Assembly (NCBI RefSeq): GCF_020832325.1
Contig: NZ_JAFIEU010000010.1
Location: forward strand, 47,243-111,242
From: Lunatimonas sp.
Lineage (GTDB): Bacteria; Bacteroidota; Bacteroidia; Cytophagales; Cyclobacteriaceae
Reading direction: 5' to 3'
DNA length: 64,000 nt
Shown: in pieces, positions 33,926-43,311 of the stretch
Layout of the letters: each line of letters starts with the position of its first letter
Position numbering within the stretch: position 1 is the first letter of the stretch
Notes under the pieces: generated by a model
The model's input: the letters and a program-made list of their open reading frames with translations, nothing else
The model's database searches: none
Told to the model about the DNA's origin: nothing
Program-made: the position numbers and the translations under genes

Positions 33926-34666
33926 TTATTCCCCATCCTCAATTTCCGCATGGGAAAAGGCCTTTTTCAATCCCTCGGAGGGGAGTCGGTTGATCGCTTC
34001 TTTCAAGCAGTTATTCCAGAATTCAGAAATGTGGTTCAATTCGTGTTGTTCAAACCGGTTTTCGATGATATTGTAGCTGTCATTCTCCAAGATAACAGTA
34101 TCTATGGGATAGTCCACATCGTTCGCTGAAATCCGTGTGGCATCGAAGGCGAGGAATGCGCTCTTGAGTGCAAAATCCAAGGGCTCGTCAAACTTTAAGG
34201 ATCGCCTTAACACGGGGTTTCCAAACCCCGTGTTTCCGATAATCACAAAAGGCGTACCTTGACGTATTTCAATCCAGTTGCCCTCTGGATACAACATGAA
34301 TAATTTGGGCTCCTTGTCTTCTTCCAATTGGCCGCCGATGATGGAATACAGGTTAAACGCCAGTCCTGATTCAGCCAAAGAAGCCTTGTCCTCCTTAGCG
34401 ACACGCTTTACCTGATCGGCGAAGCCGTTGACTGCTTTGTACATTTTGTCAAAGGAGGCGTCTTCCTTTTCGATAAGTTCGGCAAAATAGGTGATCGCCT
34501 TATCCCTAACCGAGCGAAGGCCAGAAGTCATGATGAAGAACGAGTGTTTCTTTCTATTCACCGTGTACAGCTTTTTGGATGTGGTCGTATCGCTGCCCGA
34601 GGTTATGCGCGTATCTGCCAATCCTACTATTCCATACCTGGTTTTGATTCCTATGCAAAATGTCAT
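33926..34666 (-). CDS. Anbu, ancestral-type proteasome-fold peptidase (BPH)
   Basis: A 246-residue Ntn hydrolase of the Anbu family. After Met removal, Thr2 (MTFCIGIKTRYGIVGLADTR) would be the nucleophile. D18 in GLADTRIT and a Lys of KKLY (31-32) match the proteasome catalytic pattern. ETGKAT-like substrate loops are replaced by SGLRSVRDKAITYF, and GNTGFGNPVL completes the core. Its start overlaps the stop of the alpha-E gene by 4 bp (ATGA). Anbu forms open ring or helical assemblies; substrates are unknown. Confidence 0.93.
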   Translation of the reverse strand: MTFCIGIKTRYGIVGLADTRITSGSDTTTSKKLYTVNRKKHSFFIMTSGLRSVRDKAITYFAELIEKEDASFDKMYKAVNGFADQVKRVAKEDKASLAESGLAFNLYSIIGGQLEEDKEPKLFMLYPEGNWIEIRQGTPFVIIGNTGFGNPVLRRSLKFDEPLDFALKSAFLAFDATRISANDVDYPIDTVILENDSYNIIENRFEQHELNHISEFWNNCLKEAINRLPSEGLKKAFSHAEIEDGE

Positions 34667-35643
34667 CCTTGCGTGCTTATTTGATTCGCAAAGGTATCCT
34701 TTATTTGAAAAAAATTCTCATTGATACGATCTGAAATGAAATTAGTTTTAACCAACAGGTGCTCGAGGTATTCGTGCAGGCCACGCTGAATGATCTCGGT
34801 GACATCGTCGTATTCCAACCTAGAGCGCAGCTCACCGATCGCTTTTTCGGAGCTGTTGGAATACCCCGAACCATTGGAGCCGGTGATTTTTTTCAGGCAG
34901 GACTCAGCCTCTTTTAAGCAATAAAACACCGAACGGGGAAAGTATTTGTTGAGTAGCAAAAACTCTACCACACGGGCCGGGTCTATATTTCCGTAAAGCC
35001 GTCGATAGGTGTTGAATGCAGTTACGGACTTTAACAGGGCCATCCAGTGGAGAAAATCTAAGGGAGTGCCCACCTCGTCGGTAGAGGGCAATAGAATGTG
35101 GTATTTCACATCCAATATCCGGGCAGTTTTATCGGCCCGTTCGAGAAACTGACCCAGTTGGCGAAAATACCATCCTTCGGTCCTGGCGACAGTATTGTCT
35201 GCCAATCCATACAAAAGGAGGATTTGGCATTTTACACTTTCGAAAAAACCCCGTGGATCCTCTTTCATCCACTCCCTTTTTTCAGCTCCCCGTTTCACAA
35301 AATGGTACGTCTCATTGAGCTTCTCCCAGGTTTCCTTGCTGAGATTCTCCCTAATAATGCGGGCATTCTCCCGAGCAAAAGTCACCGATGAAATGAGCGA
35401 ATTGGGATTGTCGGTATCAAACGCCAGAAAGTGCATCACTTCCTTCTTGTTAAACGCAGCGTGTTTTGACCGGTATAGGGCATCGTCACCCGTGGCCATC
35501 ACCAAAGGCTCCCACTGCTCCTCTAGATCACCGGGTAGGTCCAGCATGAGGTTAAAATTAACATCTATAAACCGGGCATAATTTTCGGCTCTCTCCAGAT
35601 ACCGTCCCAGCCAGTAAATCGAATCTGCTACTCTACTTAACAT
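34663..35643 (-). CDS. Alpha-E domain protein (Anbu operon)
   Basis: A 326-residue, mostly helical protein beginning MLSRVADSIYWLGRYLERAENYARFIDVN, the alpha-E family hallmark (given here as one motif, residues 1-29 with key Y/W/E/R positions). Further family segments are ARENARIIRENLS, GWYFRQLGQFLERADKTARIL and the late NKYFPRSVFYCL. Its biochemical role is unknown, but it co-occurs with the circularly permuted ATP-grasp protein and is thought to form a peptide-ligase unit with it. It is 11 bp downstream of that gene and overlaps Anbu by 4 bp. Confidence 0.93.
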   Translation of the reverse strand: MLSRVADSIYWLGRYLERAENYARFIDVNFNLMLDLPGDLEEQWEPLVMATGDDALYRSKHAAFNKKEVMHFLAFDTDNPNSLISSVTFARENARIIRENLSKETWEKLNETYHFVKRGAEKREWMKEDPRGFFESVKCQILLLYGLADNTVARTEGWYFRQLGQFLERADKTARILDVKYHILLPSTDEVGTPLDFLHWMALLKSVTAFNTYRRLYGNIDPARVVEFLLLNKYFPRSVFYCLKEAESCLKKITGSNGSGYSNSSEKAIGELRSRLEYDDVTEIIQRGLHEYLEHLLVKTNFISDRINENFFQIKDTFANQISTQG

Positions 35644-35654
35644 GTTGTTGTGGT

Positions 35655-37088
35655 TTAGTCGTTAAATAATACCCAAGTATCTTTGCTTCCGCCGCCTTGG
35701 GAGCTATTGACCACCAAGGAACCTTTTTTCAGCGCCACACGGGTGAGGGCACCGGGAATCACTTGGATCTCTTTGCCGTACAGAATGTAGGGCCTCAAAT
35801 CCACATGCCTAGGCTCTATGGTCTTATTTTCGATGATGGTAGGAACTGTAGACAGGGAAAGGGTGGGCTGTGCGATGTAGTTTTTCGGATTGGCCTGAAT
35901 CAACTGCCGGAACTTCTCGTGCTCCTCTGTCGTGGCCTTCGGACCAATCAACATGCCATAGCCTCCGGCAGCATTCGTTTCCTTCACTACCAGGTCAGCG
36001 ATGTTTTCCAATACAAACTTTCTGTCTGCCTCCTCTCTACATAGATAAGTGGGCACGTTGTTCAGAATGGGTTCCTCTCCGAGGTAATATTTGATAATTC
36101 GGGGAACGTAGGCATATACCGCCTTATCATCAGCCACACCGGTGCCAGGCGCGTTGGCAAGTGCGATGTTCCCTGCCTTGTACGCCTCAAACAGGCCTGG
36201 GACACCTAGCAGTGAGTCTGGATTAAAGACCAAAGGATCCATAAACACATCGTCAATCCGGCGATAGATGACATCGATTTGCTCCAGACCCTTGGTCGTA
36301 CGCATAAATACCTTTTTATCCTTTACGACCAAGTCCATACCGGATACCAGCTCCACCCCCATCTGTTGGGCCAGATAGGAATGCTCAAAATAGGCCGAAT
36401 TGTAAATACCGGGAGTCAACACACCAATTACAGGCTTGGCTTTATCCGAGAGGTTTTGTAACATGGAAAGCAGCTTGGCGGAATAATCGGAAACAGGACG
36501 TACACCCAGCCTGTTGAACAACGTGGGAAAGGCTCGCTTGATAATTTCGCGGCTTTCCAACATGTAGGACACCCCGGAAGGACAGCGTAGGTTATCTTCC
36601 AAAATAAAATAATCTCCGGATTGATCCCTCACCAAGTCGGTACCCGTGATATGGCACCATATTCCCTTCGGGGGAGTCAATCCCTTACATGCATGCAAGT
36701 AATCTTTACTCCCATAGATTAGATCCTCCGGCACAATTTTGTCTTTGATGATCCTGCCCTCGTTGTAAATATCTTGCAGAAATAGATTGAGGGCCTCAAT
36801 GCGCTGCTTCAGACCACGGTCCAAGTGTGCCCATTCCTTTGCTGAAATGATTCTTGGGATAATGTCCAGGTGAAGAATCTTTTCTACGCCTTGTTTGTCG
36901 TGGTAGACGTTAAACGTCATGCCCATGGCCATCTGCGCCTTGTCTGCAGAAAACTGTAACCGGGAAAGTTTCTTTTGAGGGGTAGCTTCAAGCAATTCAT
37001 GAAAAGCAGCACCTTGCTGCCGGGGCGTGCCATCAGGGAAATACATCTCATCGTAAAAATCCGCGGGATACGCATAATCAAACTTCAT
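35655..37088 (-). CDS. Circularly permuted type 2 ATP-grasp protein (Anbu operon)
   Basis: A 477-residue ATP-grasp enzyme of the DUF404/DUF407 type, predicted to form an amide or peptide bond with ATP. Landmarks are FYDEMYFPDGTPR near the start, KEWAHLDRGLKQRIEALNLF and DLIYGSKDYLHACKG. Further on come FFILEDNLRCPSGVSYMLE (as DYFILEDNLRCPSG), YRRIDDVFMDPL, NAPGTGVADDKAVYAYVP and GGYGMLIGPKA. The ATG at 37088 (MKFDYAYPADFYDEM) is preferred to a TTG 39 bp upstream. First gene of the Anbu operon. Confidence 0.93.
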   Translation of the reverse strand: MKFDYAYPADFYDEMYFPDGTPRQQGAAFHELLEATPQKKLSRLQFSADKAQMAMGMTFNVYHDKQGVEKILHLDIIPRIISAKEWAHLDRGLKQRIEALNLFLQDIYNEGRIIKDKIVPEDLIYGSKDYLHACKGLTPPKGIWCHITGTDLVRDQSGDYFILEDNLRCPSGVSYMLESREIIKRAFPTLFNRLGVRPVSDYSAKLLSMLQNLSDKAKPVIGVLTPGIYNSAYFEHSYLAQQMGVELVSGMDLVVKDKKVFMRTTKGLEQIDVIYRRIDDVFMDPLVFNPDSLLGVPGLFEAYKAGNIALANAPGTGVADDKAVYAYVPRIIKYYLGEEPILNNVPTYLCREEADRKFVLENIADLVVKETNAAGGYGMLIGPKATTEEHEKFRQLIQANPKNYIAQPTLSLSTVPTIIENKTIEPRHVDLRPYILYGKEIQVIPGALTRVALKKGSLVVNSSQGGGSKDTWVLFND

Positions 37089-37644
37089 AGGGTCAATTTT
37101 TGGTTGGTAATGGTTATCAAAAAGCAAAAAAGGTAAATGAACGCACCATTTACAGACGCCAGCGGCTTCTTCCTTATCGCTCTTTAGGTCAGGCCAATTG
37201 GGTTTAAGCCTCGTTTGTCTAAGCTACACCTTAGACTACCTCCAACATAGCAAAATATTGTCAAAAAACCAACTTCGCTAGCACCTACCGTTAGAAATAG
37301 CACGGATGGAAATTGTCATTATAGGAATTGTCTTGATTAGGTTCTGATTCTGAAATATGTTTATGAAAACGAAATCTAATAGCCCCAACTCCCCAACCGC
37401 CTGATGGATTTGACCAAGAAAAGAGACCCCATAGGCCATTTTTCGAGGACAAAAACAAAATTTGGTCATTGTGCCTTTGCCAATCGCAAAAAAACCAAAA
37501 CTCTGCCGGGTCAATTCACTCCAAGCAACTATTTCAGCAAATCGAATCAATAGTTTCAACGTTCGACAATACAATACCCTATACGGCACGAAACCGGATG
37601 TTCGCGCAAGTGACAAGGTATCAAAAGATCCTAGCATAGACCGA
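37089..37644. other. Intergenic region upstream of the Anbu operon, no convincing gene
   Basis: This gap of 556 bp lies between the ATP-grasp gene and the oligopeptidase gene stop. A 119-codon minus-strand frame (37278-37637) exists. Its product is rich in Phe/Arg/Cys and shows no domain, so I treat it as probably non-coding or degraded. The gap must carry the Anbu operon promoter near 37100-37200. Confidence 0.35.
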
Positions 37645-39708
37645 TCACTTTGACCCCACCAAACTAATCATGAAAGCATATTCCATTGCCAGCTCCCGGA
37701 GTGCTCGAAAGCGACCTGAAGCTCCTCCATGACCTGCTACCATGTTGGTATGGAGCAACAGCAGGTTGTCATTTATTTTGTATTCCCTTAGCTTCGCTAC
37801 CCACTTAGTGGGTTCCCAGTACTGCACCTGACTATCGTGTAGACCGGAAGTAACCAATAAATTTGGATAGGCTTGCCGTGCTACGTTGTCGTATGGAGAA
37901 TAGGACAACATATAGTCGTAGTAGGTTTTGTCCTTGGGATTTCCCCACTCGTCAAATTCACCTGTGGTTAAGGGAATACTTTCATCTAACATGGTGGTGA
38001 CCACATCTACAAAAGGAACCGCAGCAACAACTCCCCTGAACAACTCAGGCCTTGTATTGATTACCGCACCCATCAGCAAACCTCCAGCACTCCCACCCAT
38101 GGCAAACAGACGGTCAGAGGCGCTGTATTGCTCCCGTTTCAAATACTCCGCACAGGCAATGAAATCGCTGAATGTATTTTTCTTCTTTAGCATCTTACCG
38201 TCTTCGTACCAGTAGCGCCCCATCTCCTGACCGCCACGGATATGGGCGATCGCATAGACAAACCCCCTATCCAGTAGACTTAGGCGATTACTGCTGAAGG
38301 TGGGATCGGTACTATACCCATAGGAACCGTAGGCATAGAGCAGCAAAGGATTGGATCCATCTTTTCGAAAGAGTTCCCTTTTGTATACCAGCGAAATAGG
38401 GATCTCTGTTCCATCTGGGGCAACACCCCAACAACGCTCGGACAGGTAGTCCGCCGCATTGTATCCGCCCACCACTTCCTGCTGCTTCATTAACACCTTG
38501 GATTTCGAATCCATGTCGTAATCGTATATGGAACTGGGCGTGCACAGCGAGTTGTACCCAAACCGAAGAATATTTGTGTAATACTCCGCATTTTGCCCAA
38601 TCCAAACGGTATAGACCGGCTCATCCATTTTGATGTGATGCTTTTGCAAGCCATCCCAAGACCTGATCTGCAACCGTCCCAGTCCAAAAAATCGCTCTTC
38701 CAGCACTAGATGATTCTTAAAAACCTCCATTCCCTCCAGCAGCACATTTTCACGATGGGGAATATACTCCTCCCAAGACGATTTGGCACAGTCTCCCACA
38801 AGTGCCCGCATCAATTGGAAATTTTTAGCACCAAAGGCATTGGTCAAAATATAAAAATACTCCTCCACATGCTCCAACTCATATTCCAAATCCCTTTCTC
38901 TAGCCTGTACCAAGAGCCACTGCGCCTCTGGCTGATCAGCCGGCAATACCCGGTATTCAGTGGAAACCGTGCTTTGGGAAACGATGTACAGGTACTTTTG
39001 GGATTTCGACTTACGTACATGGCAGGTAAATGTGTCGTCTGTCTCCTCGTACACCAATAGATCATCCTCCTGAAAAGTACCCAACCGGTGCTTATAAATA
39101 CGAAATGAGCGTAGGGTTTCCGGGTCCTGCTGGGCATAGAATATTGTCTGATTGTCATTGGCCCAAGAAAAGTTTCCAGTGACCGCCTGAAGCTGGTCCT
39201 CCAATAATTGCTCACGAACCAGATCTTTAAATGCCAGATTATAAATCCTCCTACCCACCGCATCGTAGGAATAGCACAACAACTGCTGGTTTTGAGAAAT
39301 ACCCAAACTACCCACTTGGTAGTAGGCACTGTCTTTGCCCAGCTCGTTGACATCCAACATAATTTCCTCTTCGGCGTCCAAATGTCCCTGCTTTCTGCAA
39401 TAGATGGGATATTCCGAGCCTTTTTCGAAGCGATTATAATAAAAGTACCCATTTTTAAAGTAGGGCACGGACTCATCGTCTTCTTTGACCCTGCCCTTCA
39501 TCTCCTCAAAAAGTTGATTTTGCAGTGTTTCAGTCGGTGCCATCACCGCCTTGAGGTAGTCGTTTTCGGCATTTAGGTAGTCGATCACTTCGGGATTGTC
39601 CCGGTCGTTCATCCAATAATAATCGTCTACCCGCAGGTGGCCGTGGACCTCAAGGGGCTTCTCCTGTTTTTTCGCTATTGGGGGTATAGGGTGGTTTTCT
39701 GTCATCAT
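37645..39708 (-). CDS. ptrB: Oligopeptidase B (S9A prolyl oligopeptidase family)
   Basis: A 687-residue serine peptidase that cleaves short peptides after basic residues. The N-terminal propeller begins VHGHLRVDDYYWMNDRDNPEVIDYL. The C-terminal alpha/beta-hydrolase domain contains YAYGSYG, the helix IAHIRGGQEMGRYWYEDGK and the nucleophile elbow MGGSAGGLLMG. It also has PFVDVVTTMLDESIPLT, a basic-residue-specificity region typical of oligopeptidase B, and a final VAGHGGASGR with the catalytic His. There is no signal peptide. The ATG at 39708 (MMTENHPIPP) is preferred to an upstream GTG at 39738. Confidence 0.92.
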   Translation of the reverse strand: MMTENHPIPPIAKKQEKPLEVHGHLRVDDYYWMNDRDNPEVIDYLNAENDYLKAVMAPTETLQNQLFEEMKGRVKEDDESVPYFKNGYFYYNRFEKGSEYPIYCRKQGHLDAEEEIMLDVNELGKDSAYYQVGSLGISQNQQLLCYSYDAVGRRIYNLAFKDLVREQLLEDQLQAVTGNFSWANDNQTIFYAQQDPETLRSFRIYKHRLGTFQEDDLLVYEETDDTFTCHVRKSKSQKYLYIVSQSTVSTEYRVLPADQPEAQWLLVQARERDLEYELEHVEEYFYILTNAFGAKNFQLMRALVGDCAKSSWEEYIPHRENVLLEGMEVFKNHLVLEERFFGLGRLQIRSWDGLQKHHIKMDEPVYTVWIGQNAEYYTNILRFGYNSLCTPSSIYDYDMDSKSKVLMKQQEVVGGYNAADYLSERCWGVAPDGTEIPISLVYKRELFRKDGSNPLLLYAYGSYGYSTDPTFSSNRLSLLDRGFVYAIAHIRGGQEMGRYWYEDGKMLKKKNTFSDFIACAEYLKREQYSASDRLFAMGGSAGGLLMGAVINTRPELFRGVVAAVPFVDVVTTMLDESIPLTTGEFDEWGNPKDKTYYDYMLSYSPYDNVARQAYPNLLVTSGLHDSQVQYWEPTKWVAKLREYKINDNLLLLHTNMVAGHGGASGRFRALRELAMEYAFMISLVGSK

Positions 39709-39845
39709 CGCTCTTACTTGGTTAGCTTTCCTAGCCACAAAGAAATTAAATTTTCATCCATTCTCTCCAGTAAAAGCGAGATTTCACTATATTGTTGGGT
39801 AAACCTGTCAGTTTATTCTTTATTGAAATCCAAAAGCCCGCAAAT

Positions 39846-40277
39846 ATGAGCCTTTTAAAAGAATTTAGAGATTTTGCCGTCCGTGGCAATGTGGTAGACC
39901 TCGCAGTTGCCGTTGTGATCGGCGGTGCGTTTGGCAGAATCGTCACATCTTTGGTCAATGACATCATCATGCCGCCAATCGGACTGCTGGTAGGCGGCGT
40001 AGATTTTTCCGATTTGGCCATTGTGCTCAAAGAAGCAACGGTAGGAGCGGATGGCGAAGCCGTTGCTGCCGTGACCATGGGCTATGGCGCCTTTATTCAG
40101 GTTATCATTGATTTCGCTATCATCGCCTTTGCGATTTTTATGATCGTAAAACTCATCAATAACCTCAAGCGAAGAGAGGAGAAAGCCACAACGCCTCCGC
40201 CACCAACCGTAAACAAAACAGAAGTCTTACTGGAGGAAATCCGCGACTTGCTAAAAACCAGCAAAAACCCTTCCTAA
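39846..40277 (+). CDS. mscL: Large-conductance mechanosensitive channel
   Basis: A 143-residue channel that opens on membrane tension during hypo-osmotic shock. The N-terminal amphipathic helix [20 protein letters not shown] leads into TM1 ([27 protein letters not shown]). A periplasmic loop, TM2 ([24 protein letters not shown]) and the cytoplasmic helical bundle ending [12 protein letters not shown] follow. The ATG at 39846 matches the conserved family start; a longer in-frame start at 39792 is rejected. Single gene. Confidence 0.96.
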   Translation: MSLLKEFRDFAVRGNVVDLAVAVVIGGAFGRIVTSLVNDIIMPPIGLLVGGVDFSDLAIVLKEATVGADGEAVAAVTMGYGAFIQVIIDFAIIAFAIFMIVKLINNLKRREEKATTPPPPTVNKTEVLLEEIRDLLKTSKNPS

Positions 40278-40294
40278 GGATTCACCGGCAGCAC

Positions 40295-42406
40295 TCAACG
40301 GTTAAACTGATACCTGAGTTGCAGCGTAGTTTCTGAAAGGGTGTTTCCATCGATTTCCTGAAGGCCTGTACCGATACGACTTCTATCGGTATAGGCTGTT
40401 CTTGCCCATCGCCCCCATACCGTCAACTGCCGGTTGATGCGACATTGCCCCAGCAGGTAATACCGCATCCCCTGACCAAAATAATTGGGTGCCGAAAATG
40501 CCCAGAGCACGTTCTTTTCGTATACATACTGCCGGTTGTCAAAATCATCGGTATCGAAGAGTGCAAATCGCCCGCTAAGACTGAATCGCTCCCAAGAAGC
40601 CTGTATGTCCTGCATCACCACAAAGCCGTTTGTCTTACGCCCGGCAAAATCAAAGGTGCTGAACTGCACCCTAGACTTCATGCCCCATACCCGACTAAAC
40701 TGTCGGTCTAGACTGACCACTCCGTTTCGTTTGGTGCCGGCCATAAGCCGGTAATGATTTTCTTCCTGATCTCCCGACAGGAGGTTTCGGTCCTTCACTT
40801 CCTCTCTCCACTGCAGGAACACCTGGGTATTCCGGTCGGGCCTAAAGCTCACCCGTGTCAGCCACTCGTGCCCGCTGGAGGGCGCATAGACTCTAAATCG
40901 CATCCATGGAAACCGGAAAGCGTCATAGTAAAAGGACCAAGACCACAACCGGCTGGGGCGGTACTGTAGACCAAGGTACATACCCGATTCGTTGATGGGG
41001 CGGGACCCCTCGGCGAAGGCATTTCCATAAAAGCTGTGAAAATGCCGTTCATACTTCCGCCAAAGAAAAGATGCATCCATCTTGCTGCTTAAGCTTGCCA
41101 TCAGCCCCAGCACGGACCCTGTTCCGCCACTTTTGGACAGGGCTGTTTCACCAAAGAAAAAGTAATTCTGGTAATTGTAGGAAAAGTAGGTGCTATGCAC
41201 GTGATTCTCACGGCCACGAAATTCAAAGGAATTGTAAATCCTGGGATTGGGCAAAAAGGGCTGGCTGTAGCTGGTGTGAAGGGCATTGACCCCCCACTGG
41301 AAGTTGCGATCCAAGCTGCGGTACTGCACATTCCCTCCCAAGTTACGCTCTCTTCCCTGCGCCTTTGCGGCTATTTCGGAGGGTGTCCGGTGCAGCCCAC
41401 TTCGTAGCAGAGAAGAGAAAAAACCCGTTTCCATGTCCAAACTATCCGTTTGAATCTGAAGTCTGGCATCCCGGGGCGTGTCGCCAACCATGACGGTCCA
41501 CTCCCAAAGCCCCGTCTGATAGGTCGCCGCAGCACCTCGGAAAAAACCAAACTCCAGAGCGGAAGTATACGGTCGCACACCCAGTGAACTCCGGCGCACG
41601 GTCGTGATAGTCTCTGCCCCTTTGCCAACACCAAAACCCGCACCGAATACTAACCCCTGCCCAAACTGCAATTGATAATCCCCAAATGTCAGGGTCTTCC
41701 ATCTACCCCATTGATAGCGAGTGAAATGATAAGAAAGAAAGTTGAACCCGTACCTTTTTGTGTTTGGATCCCAGACAAAGGATTCCCCAGCATCCTTATC
41801 CGCTGTAAAGCCCAAGCTGAAATCTTTGGCATGTTGCACTCTAAACCTCAAATAGAGATCGTTTGGATCACCCAAATACCTCGTGCTCAACCTGCCCCCA
41901 CTCAGGGTATCGGGAGGAGTAAAACCCCGTCGGGTCTCCCAAACCCGTCTGTGCCGAACGATCAGGTAGGCATCCCGCTCGCTTTTAATGCGCTGCCATA
42001 GCGGTCCTCCACGGCTGACCCCACTTTGATCCAAGGTCACAAAGGGAAGCATCTTTTGCACCGTCTCGAGATCCCAATCCGGGATAGTCTGTAACTCGTA
42101 CAGGGAAACCAAGGGGCCTACCTGCTCTCTGTATTCCAAAAAACGGGCTATCTGCAGGGGACTTAGAATAAACAGGGAACTGAGCTCTTCGGCATAAGTC
42201 CTATTTAGCGAGATGGGGTTCAAATACAATTGGAGAAGATTTTCGTAGAGGTCTTCGTAGTCCATATCATCCTCCTGCATGGCAAAGAGCTCCTCCACAA
42301 AAGCCTCCATATCAATTTCCGGTCTGAAAACCTGCTGCGTATACCCCTTCGGACTGCATGGAAGGATCAGAAGCAGCCAGCCCATTCCCAAGAGAACTCT
42401 TCTCAT
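40295..42406 (-). CDS. Exported helix-hairpin-helix (ComEA-like) protein with large beta-barrel-like C-terminus
   Basis: A 703-residue exported protein. After the signal peptide (LLGMGWLLLILPCSP) residues about 35-125 form ComEA-type helix-hairpin-helix repeats: LNPISLNRTYAEELSSLFILSPLQIARF, with key L/N/A positions, and VSLYELQTIPDWDLETVQKML. The remaining 550 residues have alternating aromatic strands (FSLGFTADKDAGES, WKTLTFGDYQLQFGQGLVFG) and end in a strand LQLRYQFNR, as in outer-membrane barrels. The ATG at 42406 overlaps the TGA of the upstream gene (ATGA), which fixes the start against a GTG 12 bp earlier. Such proteins are common in Bacteroidota; the role is unknown, perhaps DNA uptake or surface assembly. 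Confidence 0.78.
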   Translation of the reverse strand: MRRVLLGMGWLLLILPCSPKGYTQQVFRPEIDMEAFVEELFAMQEDDMDYEDLYENLLQLYLNPISLNRTYAEELSSLFILSPLQIARFLEYREQVGPLVSLYELQTIPDWDLETVQKMLPFVTLDQSGVSRGGPLWQRIKSERDAYLIVRHRRVWETRRGFTPPDTLSGGRLSTRYLGDPNDLYLRFRVQHAKDFSLGFTADKDAGESFVWDPNTKRYGFNFLSYHFTRYQWGRWKTLTFGDYQLQFGQGLVFGAGFGVGKGAETITTVRRSSLGVRPYTSALEFGFFRGAAATYQTGLWEWTVMVGDTPRDARLQIQTDSLDMETGFFSSLLRSGLHRTPSEIAAKAQGRERNLGGNVQYRSLDRNFQWGVNALHTSYSQPFLPNPRIYNSFEFRGRENHVHSTYFSYNYQNYFFFGETALSKSGGTGSVLGLMASLSSKMDASFLWRKYERHFHSFYGNAFAEGSRPINESGMYLGLQYRPSRLWSWSFYYDAFRFPWMRFRVYAPSSGHEWLTRVSFRPDRNTQVFLQWREEVKDRNLLSGDQEENHYRLMAGTKRNGVVSLDRQFSRVWGMKSRVQFSTFDFAGRKTNGFVVMQDIQASWERFSLSGRFALFDTDDFDNRQYVYEKNVLWAFSAPNYFGQGMRYYLLGQCRINRQLTVWGRWARTAYTDRSRIGTGLQEIDGNTLSETTLQLRYQFNR

Positions 42407-43230
42407 GGTTCGTTCCACAGTAAGTTAACGGAAAAATGATGGGTAAAACCCAACTGATGATGCTGATTCACCGCATAATCGAAGCGGTACCTCCCTGGTC
42501 GAAAACCAATACCAAAAAACAACTGTCCCGGATGGGTGTGCACCCCTGTACGGAGATCAAGACGCTCCTGTATGGAGTATTCCAACCCAATCTTTATCAA
42601 CGGATCCAAATAGATTTCCTTTTCTGTCTCCGCATTGATAGTCAAAAAGTCCGTTGGACGATAGGATATACCTGCCTTCACGATAGTGGGGAGGTATTCC
42701 TGGGTGATCCTGCTTAATCTAGCCCTGCCAAGATTGTAAATGTGTGCGCCAAACAGCACCTGAGGTCCCAGTTCTGCCACTCCTCCCATCTCAATCAATG
42801 GCGCCGCGCCTCGGCCAAAACCCTCAATGTTGGTTTGAAAATACGTAAGCTTCGCTCCCAAGCTAGCGATTCCCAACGTATTGGAATAACCCAAGCCAAT
42901 AATCTGCTGGTTAAAGTGCGCTGCCCCGTAGGTTCCTAATCCAATTCCCCAAGCGCCGGAATTGGTCTTCCATACACCTCCCGCACCCAAAGTAGTAAGC
43001 TCTTCCAATCCCAAGCGGTGATCATATCCCACAAAAACCTGAGAATCGTCCACTTGCGCCAAAGCTCCAATATTGTTAAATACTGACCAAGCGTCGGTCA
43101 GTGTCACATGGGCATGGCCCATACCTAGACTCCTGGCACCCCTCGGGAGCACCTCAGTCCCGTTTTGTCCGTTGGTAGCCAGCGGTATAGTTAAGAGCAA
43201 CCCAAATATTACCAGCTTTAAACTTCCCAT
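42403..43230 (-). CDS. PorV/PorQ-like outer-membrane barrel protein
   Basis: A 275-residue exported protein (signal peptide LVIFGLLLTIPLATNG). The mature N-terminus LPRGARSLGMGHAHVTLTDAWSVFNNIGAL is the pattern of the PorV/PorQ (UPF0164-like) family: a G-x-A/S-LGMG-A motif followed by an N-x-G/A-A motif. The rest alternates Gly and aromatic residues and ends in an amphipathic strand (HHFSVNLLW). Relatives include type IX secretion shuttle components, but a generic barrel is equally possible. It is translationally coupled to the downstream helix-hairpin-helix gene. Confidence 0.75.
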   Translation of the reverse strand: MGSLKLVIFGLLLTIPLATNGQNGTEVLPRGARSLGMGHAHVTLTDAWSVFNNIGALAQVDDSQVFVGYDHRLGLEELTTLGAGGVWKTNSGAWGIGLGTYGAAHFNQQIIGLGYSNTLGIASLGAKLTYFQTNIEGFGRGAAPLIEMGGVAELGPQVLFGAHIYNLGRARLSRITQEYLPTIVKAGISYRPTDFLTINAETEKEIYLDPLIKIGLEYSIQERLDLRTGVHTHPGQLFFGIGFRPGRYRFDYAVNQHHQLGFTHHFSVNLLWNEP

Positions 43231-43311
43231 AAAAATGAAGTTTGGTCAAAAAAGGAAACCCAGATGAAATATAATACAAAAAAATAGCTTACAAAACCAA
43301 AAAAGAGAAAA

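Noticed and set aside
37278..37637. 119-codon minus-strand frame upstream of the Anbu operon
   Set aside because: Phe/Cys/Arg-rich product without motif or start signal; kept only as an intergenic note. A genome search for copies would decide whether it is a degraded repeat.
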